A DNA stretch of 26,966 nucleotides, taken from assembly GCA_041623895.1 (NCBI GenBank), contig JBFJVZ010000046.1, positions 1-26,966 on the forward strand, read 5' to 3'. A program made the position numbers and the translations under genes. The first letter of the stretch is position 1. The number at the start of each line of letters is the position of its first letter. Origin of the DNA: JBFJVZ01 sp041623895 (lineage in GTDB: Bacteria > Planctomycetota > Planctomycetia > Pirellulales > Pirellulaceae). Positions 8,101-13,489 of the stretch are shown in pieces. The notes under the pieces were generated by a model that did no database searches, was not told the DNA's origin, and was given only the letters and a program-made list of their open reading frames with translations.

Positions 8101-10022
8101 GCAAAAAAAGCACCTTGGAAAGCGATACCCTGCATTCGCAGTCGCAAGTCGGGATCGCTCGATTCTTCTCGCGCGATTTTGAAAGCGTCCAAGTAAAACA
8201 ACTGGATATTTTTGTCGACGATGATGCGACGATACGGCTCGGGAATGCTCCGCCACACCGCGTCGGACGACGCATGGTCGCTTTGAATTATAAAGACGCC
8301 TCCTTCCTTTAGACCCGCCAGGGCGTTGGTGTGCTGAAACACATTCGGATCAGGTGACAGCACGACGTCGACGTAAAAGTATTCGCTATTGATGCGAATC
8401 GGCTCCGGTGCCGCTGACAGGTAGTACGTCGTCGGCTGTCCCTTCTTTTCTGATCCGTATTTTGGGTTTGCCTTGATGTGAAACCCCAGCAGATCGTACA
8501 AGGTCATGGCCAGGTTCTTGCCCGTCGTGATCGCGCCCCAACCACCGACCGAGTGCAAGCGGACGGTGATGCTGTCAGCGGGCATCAGGTTGGGATTCTC
8601 GCTGCCGCGGATGGCCAGCGAGCGAATGCCGGGATAACTGTCTTCGATGTTCTCCTGGTGGATCCGCTGCTTGGGACTGACCGGATTGTCACGCAGGAAA
8701 TCGATCGACAGATAAAAGAATTTTCGCTGATCCCCGTCGGGCAGCATGTTCTCGATGGCGCCGATGATGCCTTCCGGTTGCAGGTCGCGACTGCCCATCC
8801 CAAAGGAACCGGAATACAAAGCGGGCATGTCGGAGATTTCCCGATAGGTTTCCAGATCTTTAAAGGGCAACTGCTGGCCCTCGCGACCATTCTCCAGGCA
8901 GCGGCTCATCGTCGAGCGAACTTCGCGCATGATCGGCAGTTCGACCGCCAACGGTTGGTCCAGCCGCTCCAGCACGGTGACCGCACGCTTTCCCTTCAAC
9001 ACCCGGCTGATCAGATCCGCCGGGAATGGCCGAAACATCAACAGGTTGACCACGCCGACTTTGATGCCCCGCGTCTGCCGCAGATAATCGGCAACGACTT
9101 CGGCATTGGGGATCACGCTGCCTTGGCCCAAAATCAAGTAGTCGGCGTCTTCAACGCGGTAGGTCATCACTCGCTGGTAGCGTCTGCCCGTCAATGCGGC
9201 AAACTCTTCAAAAGCGATCTCCGTCAACTCGGGCAAGTGATCGAAGAAATAGGGTCGCTGCGCCGCGACGCTTTGCATGTAAGCGTCCTGGTTCTGCACC
9301 GATCCGATATTCAGCGGGCCATCCACATCCCACAGCTCAGGGATCCGCCTGCGAGTATCGCCGTAGATGATTCGCTGCGCCGGCGTGGGAGTCTGGATGA
9401 TGTCGTCGGGACGGCCCAGGAACTCGGCAATCAATTCTCGCTCGGGTACCTGAATCGATTCGATCAAGTGCGTTGTTAAGAACCCATCCTGTGCGATCGC
9501 ACCTGGTGTAAGTGCCAATTCGGCAATCCGGTGTGCGATAATGTTCAGATCCGCTGCGGACTGGGCGTCCTTGGCAAACATCTGAAAGAAACCGGTATCG
9601 TCCATGCAGTGATAATCATCATGACCGGCATGCACGTTCAACGTGGCTTTCGTCATCGCGCGCGCACCGATGTTCAGCACGTACGTCAATCGTTTGCCGA
9701 CAGCCGCATACAGCGATTCGTGCATGTACGCGATGCCTTGCCCGGACGAAAAATTACTGGCCCTCATTCCAGTCATCGATAAGCCGGCGGTCACAGCGGC
9801 AGCCGCATGCTCGCCTTCGGGCTCAATGAAAATCAGGGGCCGGCCCGAAATGTTGACGTGTCCCTTGGCCGCTGCCTCAGCCCAATACTCGCCCATCTGC
9901 GTCGAGGGGGTGATCGGATAGGCTCCGGCGGCATCGGTGCCCTCCCGCTCGCACATCGTGACCGCGGTATTGCCGTCGACCGCAGCACGTTTTCCGGGAT
10001 ATTTGAACTGCTGATTTGTCAT
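5103..10022 (-). CDS. nifJ: Giant pyruvate:ferredoxin oxidoreductase with C-terminal ferredoxin domain
   Basis: About 1639 residues; NifJ-type PFORs have about 1200. It converts pyruvate and CoA to acetyl-CoA and CO2 while reducing ferredoxin. Seen in order: the pyrimidine-binding domain with YPITPST near 35-41; the gamma-type domain with SVGGWGAITTGKN near 485; a first ferredoxin motif (CTACGKCYTVCP, near 784); a second (CKGCMECVQVC, near 923); CLGCGEKS near 1000; the TPP/Mg motif GDGAMYDIG near 1217 with YSNTGGQ after it. The other two proximal-cluster cysteines are in NATGCSSVWG and YTPCQPEHG. Extra parts are about 90 helical residues between the two ferredoxin motifs, about 60 before ATGCSS, and roughly 250 at the C-terminus ending in another ferredoxin motif (CTSCDEC near 1565, fourth Cys in AERC near 1607). 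ATG 10022 starts the conserved domain; the frame upstream runs through palindromes and is probably untranslated. Substrate could be another 2-oxoacid. Confidence 0.93.
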   Translation of the reverse strand: MTNQQFKYPGKRAAVDGNTAVTMCEREGTDAAGAYPITPSTQMGEYWAEAAAKGHVNISGRPLIFIEPEGEHAAAAVTAGLSMTGMRASNFSSGQGIAYMHESLYAAVGKRLTYVLNIGARAMTKATLNVHAGHDDYHCMDDTGFFQMFAKDAQSAADLNIIAHRIAELALTPGAIAQDGFLTTHLIESIQVPERELIAEFLGRPDDIIQTPTPAQRIIYGDTRRRIPELWDVDGPLNIGSVQNQDAYMQSVAAQRPYFFDHLPELTEIAFEEFAALTGRRYQRVMTYRVEDADYLILGQGSVIPNAEVVADYLRQTRGIKVGVVNLLMFRPFPADLISRVLKGKRAVTVLERLDQPLAVELPIMREVRSTMSRCLENGREGQQLPFKDLETYREISDMPALYSGSFGMGSRDLQPEGIIGAIENMLPDGDQRKFFYLSIDFLRDNPVSPKQRIHQENIEDSYPGIRSLAIRGSENPNLMPADSITVRLHSVGGWGAITTGKNLAMTLYDLLGFHIKANPKYGSEKKGQPTTYYLSAAPEPIRINSEYFYVDVVLSPDPNVFQHTNALAGLKEGGVFIIQSDHASSDAVWRSIPEPYRRIIVDKNIQLFYLDAFKIAREESSDPDLRLRMQGIAFQGAFFAASPVAQQAGLSEQRLLDAIHSQLQHKFGGKGERVVQENLSVVKRGFDEVKPVSHGEISLPSANGNGASQEPALPVLLKSLPQSKSPLTDIHRFWEETGSFYARGMGNDNITDPFSGLGTMPAVTTLFRDMTGIRFQHPQWIAENCTACGKCYTVCPDTAIPGLVNEVTQVFDTLVSRVRKQEANLKHLPSAVRKVEQNLRGMLTTASESDNVRGMIQEAIGKTIRESNLDDSDRDQLKHEFELFREQLGEFQFALSRPYFTLKEQESAGEGGLLSITVNPYTCKGCMECVQVCDDDALRTVEQTQESIAGLRRNWDLWRDLPTTPEKYIRVDDIEEGIGALETILLDKRNYSSFASGDGACLGCGEKSVVHLFTAAVEALMQPRVERHVTKLTDLIDRLQHQIQQKLVHEIDVGDPATMARIIDDIGNQDVTLAGIAERIEEERGGEPIDQHWLRHVTGLVGKLKTLRWKYTEGTTGRGRATAGILNATGCSSVWGSTYPFNPYPFPWANHLFQDAASMAMGVFEGHMCKMADGFKVVRMAESELSGNAIDESSLTYFNWQHFSDEEWELCPPVVAIGGDGAMYDIGFQNLSRALMSGKPIKVLVLDTQVYSNTGGQACTSGFFGQISDMAQFGKAIHGKEEIRKEIGLIGMAHRTTFVLQSTIANPNHMIEGFIAGLKTRRPALFNLYTPCQPEHGIGDEMSAHQAKLAVESRAYPLFRYDPENGVTPEDCFDLEGNPAIEDDWPAYSLHYLENGREKTMQLPMTFADFAATEIRFRKHFRVAPPETWNDQMIPLAEFLQLSDDDREGLFPYVWSVDQDRQLMRLLVAEPIVRSCEDRRDFWTMLRAIARVGEKQFDRGELEADVKRELAGKLANGLMQLIGGEAGALEEIVEPPPNVQTTDAASNGAAATDGQYMAPWIDTDKCTSCDECINLNSNIFVYNDQKKAMIKNPLGGPYKDLVKAAERCTARVIHPGLPKDRSEKGIDKLIARAEKYNQ

Positions 10023-10059
10023 GGGCTGATCCAGGATACCGCCGTAAAACTCTTGGTGG

Positions 10060-10081
10060 GGGGAAGTCAACGGACTTCCCC
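10060..10081. repeat. Perfect 9-bp inverted repeat in the PFOR leader
   Basis: GGGGAAGTC at 10060-10068 is followed by loop AACG and then GACTTCCCC at 10073-10081. In the minus-strand transcript it would form a stable hairpin ending about 38 nt before the PFOR ATG. No U-run follows, so it is not an ordinary terminator. It may be a translation or stability element or a copy of a genomic repeat. Confidence 0.7.
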
Positions 10082-10110
10082 AAATGTTCTGACTGACAAC
10101 CTTTTTAGTC

Positions 10111-10126
10111 GAAGTCGGAAGACTTC
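10111..10126. repeat. Second GAAGTC/GACTTC inverted repeat
   Basis: GAAGTC at 10111-10116, loop GGAA, GACTTC at 10121-10126. It shares its arm with the stronger palindrome about 40 bp away, and both are followed on the plus strand by a C-run and then AAAT. The pair therefore looks like two related copies of one element, upstream of the PFOR start. Confidence 0.6.
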
Positions 10127-10352
10127 CCAAATTGGTCCGATTGTCGCAATCCAGTGCTGGGCTAGCGCTTCATCCAGAATAGATCATAGACTCATCCGCT
10201 GAGAATTGGCCCACAGATTTTGCCGCAGGAACCGGACGTAAACCCGTGCCTGATCTCGCTGGGGCCGATTGTTGATCTGAACGGAGCACCAGAAGCTGTT
10301 CCGAGACCCGTTACGTTACCAGATGTCAGGTCAACAAAAAGCGCTTAATGCA

Positions 10353-10389
10353 CCTACCGGCCAACTAAGACGCCTACCAGCGAACTAAG
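10353..10389. repeat. Imperfect direct repeat, 17-bp unit, 20-bp period
   Basis: CCTACCGGCCAACTAAG at 10353-10369 recurs as CCTACCAGCGAACTAAG at 10373-10389, 15 of 17 bases identical, just 3' of the rnfB stop. Two near-identical units two helical turns apart could be a binding site or decayed intergenic repeat DNA. Confidence 0.6.
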
Positions 10390-10404
10390 GGGACCCTCTG
10401 CACG

Positions 10405-11268
10405 CTAGGTGGCGGCGTCAAAGATCTCGGCTTGACGGACGACTTTTTTGGCTGCGGCCCCTTTGACGATTTCTCCATCCTGATTGATCCAGACGATCGC
10501 ACCGGTGGGGCAACGCTGGATCGGCTGTTCAGTGAGCGGCTTTTTCTGATAATCGATCACCGGCAAGCCGTTTTTCATTTCGATTTGCCCCGGCGCATCC
10601 ATCGCACAACGCCCGCACGCGGTGCAAGCGACTTCGCACTCCTCCAGGACCCCGTCACCTTCGGCTAACGAGGAGCATGCAACCCACAACCGATGACTGA
10701 TCGGGTGCAGCGAAAACAAGTCTTTGGGGCAGGCCTCGACGCAGTCCCCGCATGCGGTACAGCGATCTTCGTCCACAACCGGCAATTGGTGCGCATCCAT
10801 CTGGATGGCGTCAAAGTCGCAGGCCACGTCACAGTCGCCCAAACCGAGGCAGCCCCAGAAACAAGCTTTGCCACCGCCGGCAACCAAGGCGGCCGCGGCG
10901 CAGGTTTGATGACCCTGATAATGAGCTTGATGGCGGGCCACATTGTTGCCGCCCGCGCACGCCAGACGCGCCACGCGTTTCTCCTCAGAGCCAACGTCGA
11001 CGCCCAGATAGGAAGCAATGCGGGCATGCTCGGCGGGCTCACTGACGGTGCACTTGCCTGGCCGCGTCTCGCCGCCGACCAAGGCTTCGGCAAACGCGCG
11101 GCAGCCCGGGTACCCACATGCTCCGCAATTGGTGTGCGGCAACATCGCTTCGACGATTTCGATACGCGGGTCTTCCTGAACGTGCAGCCAACGGTCCGCC
11201 AACACCAACAGCGATGCCAGCACCAACGTGAGAGCAATGATCGACAGGAGTGCGGTGAGAAAGACCAT
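10405..11268 (-). CDS. rnfB: RNF complex subunit RnfB, multi-cluster ferredoxin-interacting subunit
   Basis: A 287-residue protein that receives electrons from reduced ferredoxin. One N-terminal membrane helix (about 3-24) is followed by the RnfB-type Fe-S domain with Cys48/51/56/73 (NCGACGYPGC). Three further cluster motifs follow: Cys136/140/146/150 (GCLGLGDCDVAC), Cys170/173/176/180 (CTACGDCVEACP), and Cys215/218/221 with Cys253 (QRCPTGAI). The long form with GCLGLGDC resembles Bacteroides, Clostridium and archaeal RnfB rather than the short E. coli RsxB. ATG 11268 gives the membrane helix directly. It lies first in the cluster, 382 bp before PFOR instead of at the end of the operon, and may have its own promoter. 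Confidence 0.95.
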   Translation of the reverse strand: MVFLTALLSIIALTLVLASLLVLADRWLHVQEDPRIEIVEAMLPHTNCGACGYPGCRAFAEALVGGETRPGKCTVSEPAEHARIASYLGVDVGSEEKRVARLACAGGNNVARHQAHYQGHQTCAAAALVAGGGKACFWGCLGLGDCDVACDFDAIQMDAHQLPVVDEDRCTACGDCVEACPKDLFSLHPISHRLWVACSSLAEGDGVLEECEVACTACGRCAMDAPGQIEMKNGLPVIDYQKKPLTEQPIQRCPTGAIVWINQDGEIVKGAAAKKVVRQAEIFDAAT

Positions 11269-11309
11269 GAGTACGTGACGCGACAGGGGATTCCCTTAGT
11301 GTAGCTACT

Positions 11310-11390
11310 CCGGTGCCCGGTGCCGGAATGGGCCGACGAATCCGAAATTTGAAATCCGAAAGTTGAGATTTGAGATTTGAGATTTGAGAT
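11310..11390. repeat. 7-bp-period tandem repeats upstream of rnfB
   Basis: TTGAGAT occurs four times head to tail at 11363-11390. Degenerate 7-mers (TCCGAAA, TTTGAAA, TCCGAAA) precede it from 11341 in the same register. A second 7-bp tandem, CCGGTGC twice, lies at 11310-11323. The array occupies the spacer between rnfB and the epimerase-like gene, where the rnf promoter would be expected. Units touch directly without spacers, so this is not CRISPR. Confidence 0.85.
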
Positions 11391-11414
11391 CAAAAACTTG
11401 GAACCTGAAACCGC

Positions 11415-12224
11415 CTACGTTGCCGTCCAATACCGGAACGCCCGCATGGTTTGCCGGGCGGCTTCCTGTGGGTCGGGCCAGGGGAACGCTTCGGCGCACA
11501 AGTAGCCTTGGTAATCGATTGCCCGAAGTGCCGCGATGATCGGCCCGAACTGCATGTGGCCGTTGCCCACCGGGCGGCGATTGCTGTCGACAAAGTGAAT
11601 GTGACCAACCCACTTTGCACCCGTCAGCAAGGCGTCCGAGATGCTGGTTTCTTCGATGTTCATGTGGAACAAATCACATAACAGGCGTACGTTCTCCGTG
11701 GCGAGTGACTCGAGCAATTCGACGCCGTCGGCCACCGTGCAACACTGACGCGTTTCATACCGATTGAGCGGTTCATAGATCAGCGGCACGTTGTATTGGG
11801 CTGCATGCGCGCCACCGTCCTCGAGTGCTTCCGCCAGGTAGCGGCGCGCCGAATCGTCGGTGTGCCCACTGGGACCCTGCATCGATCCAATGATCGCCGA
11901 GGCGCCAAACGGACCCGCCATATCGATGATGCTGCGAACAAACTCGCGAGCCTCTTGTCGTCGTCCGGCGTCGGGGTCGGCTAGCTGCAAACGATGCTTG
12001 ACCCAGCCCGCCCCGGTGCCCAATGCCGCCAATTGGATGCCCGCCTTGTCAAGCATCGTGCCCAACTGGGCGGCATCGATTGCTTCGCTGCCGGGGGCAA
12101 AGATCTCGACGGCGTCGTAACCGAGCTCAGCGGCGAAGTTGATCGATTCCTCCAGAGAGTCCCAGAGCACAAACGGTCCGCCGCGGGCTTCTTCGACCAG
12201 ACTAATGGTGATGCAAGATTTCAT
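11415..12224 (-). CDS. Sugar 3-epimerase / hydroxypyruvate isomerase-like TIM barrel
   Basis: A 269-residue member of the xylose isomerase-like TIM-barrel family (PF01261). The divalent metal and catalytic residues line up with D-tagatose/D-psicose 3-epimerases: Glu151 (IYEPLNRYE), Asp184 with His187 (CDLFHMN), His210 (GHIHFVDSNRRP) and Glu245 (CAEAFPW). GNGHMQFGPII is also typical. It probably epimerises or isomerises a keto-sugar or a small hydroxyacid; the substrate cannot be told from sequence. It begins 15 bp after the aldo/keto reductase stop and is likely co-transcribed with it. The pair suggests uptake-derived sugar or inositol metabolism. The start is ATG 12224, giving full family length. 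Confidence 0.85.
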   Translation of the reverse strand: MKSCITISLVEEARGGPFVLWDSLEESINFAAELGYDAVEIFAPGSEAIDAAQLGTMLDKAGIQLAALGTGAGWVKHRLQLADPDAGRRQEAREFVRSIIDMAGPFGASAIIGSMQGPSGHTDDSARRYLAEALEDGGAHAAQYNVPLIYEPLNRYETRQCCTVADGVELLESLATENVRLLCDLFHMNIEETSISDALLTGAKWVGHIHFVDSNRRPVGNGHMQFGPIIAALRAIDYQGYLCAEAFPWPDPQEAARQTMRAFRYWTAT

Positions 12225-12239
12225 TTTGGGGCCTACGGA

Positions 12240-13172
12240 TTAGTCGTTGTTCTCGGGTCGGCCTTCGACGTAGACCCAGTTGTGAATCGGTTTGAGGATC
12301 TCCTGGACTTCGGCGACCAAGACTTCGTCCATCGGTTCCTCCAGCCAATCGCACCATTGCGAGACACGGTCGGGATTGGCCGATCCGGTGACGCAACTGG
12401 CAAAGTCTTTGTGGGCTACCGAGTACTGTAAGGCGAGTTTGGCGATGTCGGTTCCCTGTGCCTGGCAATGAGCCGCAGCCTTGGCGGCGACCTCGCGAAC
12501 CTGGGCAGTCGCCTTGTGCCACTGGGGCAGTGGTGCGCTGGTCAACAGGCGTGCGGAAAACGGTGCGGCGTTGATCAAGCCGACCCCCTTTGCCTGGCAA
12601 GGTTCGATCAGCGCGAGCGCCATGTCGTTTTGCAGCGTGTAATGGTTGTAGGTCAGCACAACATCCAAGTCGGCCCGCTGCAGCATCTCCAAAAAGATTT
12701 TCATCGGATAGCCACTGACACCGATGAATCGGACTTTGCCTTTATCGACTTCCTGCTTAAGTGCGGGAATCGTTTCGTCAACGATTTGGTTCAGATCGAC
12801 AAACTCGATGTCATGACAAAAGACAATGTCCAAATATTCCAGCCGCATCCGTTCCAGCGAAATATCGATGCTTTCGTTAACGCGCCTGGCACTGAAGTCA
12901 AAGTGTTGCGGTGCGTAGCGGCCGAGTTTGGTGCTCAGAATGTAGGACTCCCGCGGGATCTCGGGCAACACCCGGCCCAGCATCACTTCACTCATCCCGC
13001 GGCCGTAATAGGCGGCGGTGTCGATGTAATTCATGCCGCGATCGAGGGCGACCTGAACGCAGCGAAGGGCTTCCGGGATATCGATCGGCCGGAATTCGGC
13101 GCCGATCGACGAGGCACCGAAACCAAGGACGGACAATTCGAGACCGGTGTTTCCAAGCGGACGTTTTTCCAT
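12240..13172 (-). CDS. Aldo/keto reductase, L-galactose dehydrogenase-like
   Basis: A 310-residue NAD(P)H-dependent aldo/keto reductase. The catalytic tetrad is visible: Asp51 and Tyr56 (YIDTAAYYG), Lys82 (STKLG), His120 (FCHD). GNTGLELSVLGFGASS at 7-22 and GVSGYP after the third strand are standard family motifs, and TGSANPDRV near the C-terminus is the cofactor phosphate/adenine loop. The pattern resembles plant and bacterial L-galactose/L-fucose dehydrogenase-type AKRs. It heads a two-gene unit with the TIM-barrel epimerase 15 bp downstream. ATG 13172 gives normal length. The substrate is inferred only as a sugar or related aldehyde. Confidence 0.88.
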   Translation of the reverse strand: MEKRPLGNTGLELSVLGFGASSIGAEFRPIDIPEALRCVQVALDRGMNYIDTAAYYGRGMSEVMLGRVLPEIPRESYILSTKLGRYAPQHFDFSARRVNESIDISLERMRLEYLDIVFCHDIEFVDLNQIVDETIPALKQEVDKGKVRFIGVSGYPMKIFLEMLQRADLDVVLTYNHYTLQNDMALALIEPCQAKGVGLINAAPFSARLLTSAPLPQWHKATAQVREVAAKAAAHCQAQGTDIAKLALQYSVAHKDFASCVTGSANPDRVSQWCDWLEEPMDEVLVAEVQEILKPIHNWVYVEGRPENND

Positions 13173-13489
13173 GACGGCTTAGCGGAGAGAGGATTGATGA
13201 CGGGTCGCGGCAACGGCAACAACGTACCAGAATCCTCGTCAAAGACAGCCCGGCAGCCGCGGGAACCATCGCTGTGAGCCGTGAATTGATATGACCCGAA
13301 AGTCAACGGCGCAACCGCGTCGTCGTTTGGTATCGCGTCGGGCTGAGAAACGGATTCGGCACTCTTATCAGCCGAAGTGCGTTAGCACCCCGTTATTGCG
13401 GCACAACACGAACAAACCGTCCACTAGTGCTCAAGCGGTTAAGGAAACCGCTATTCATGCCGTTCTGACCGAACCGTAGCGGTGTCCAA
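13173..13489. other. Gap between sigma factor gene and aldo/keto reductase
   Basis: 317 bases without a gene. The half nearest the sigma gene holds overlapping inverted repeats built on AGCGGT (listed separately). The other half should hold the promoter of the reductase-epimerase pair, but I see no convincing -35/-10 pair and no tRNA fold. Confidence 0.5.
13434..13483 (-). repeat. Alternative hairpins downstream of the sigma gene
   Basis: AGCGGTT at 13434-13440 pairs with AACCGCT at 13446-13452. ACCGCTA at 13447-13453 can instead pair with TAGCGGT at 13477-13483. The middle arm is shared, so the two stems exclude each other. The element lies just after the sigma stop on the minus strand. There is no U-run, so intrinsic termination is doubtful, although it may protect the mRNA 3' end. 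Confidence 0.45.

Larger units (their letters stand above)
10023..10404. other. Gap between rnfB and PFOR with palindromes and a direct repeat
   Basis: 382 bases without a convincing gene. The end next to PFOR holds two GAAGTC-type palindromes, and the end next to rnfB holds a 20-bp-period direct repeat, both listed separately. Bases from about 10130 to 10350 show nothing I recognise. Because rnfB and PFOR point the same way, this gap may hold a second promoter or an mRNA-processing site, but I cannot pick out -35/-10 boxes with confidence. Confidence 0.5.

Noticed and set aside
8478..9479. 333-codon plus-strand frame opposite the PFOR N-terminal half
   Set aside because: Antisense to conserved PFOR domains, with no recognisable motif of its own.
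10023..10130. 36-residue N-terminal extension of PFOR
   Set aside because: It would be encoded by the two palindromes, has no similarity to PFOR N-termini, and ATG 10022 leads directly into the conserved domain.
1..11268. Na+-NQR operon instead of RNF
   Set aside because: RnfB and RnfC with their ferredoxin motifs are present, NqrA is absent, and the terminal reductase lacks the 2Fe-2S domain and anchor of NqrF.
11341..11390. CRISPR array
   Set aside because: The units are only 7 bp and touch each other with no spacers; it is a simple tandem repeat.
13173..13489. tRNA gene in the gap after the sigma gene
   Set aside because: The stems present do not form a cloverleaf and there is no T-loop (GTTCRA) or CCA-compatible acceptor stem.
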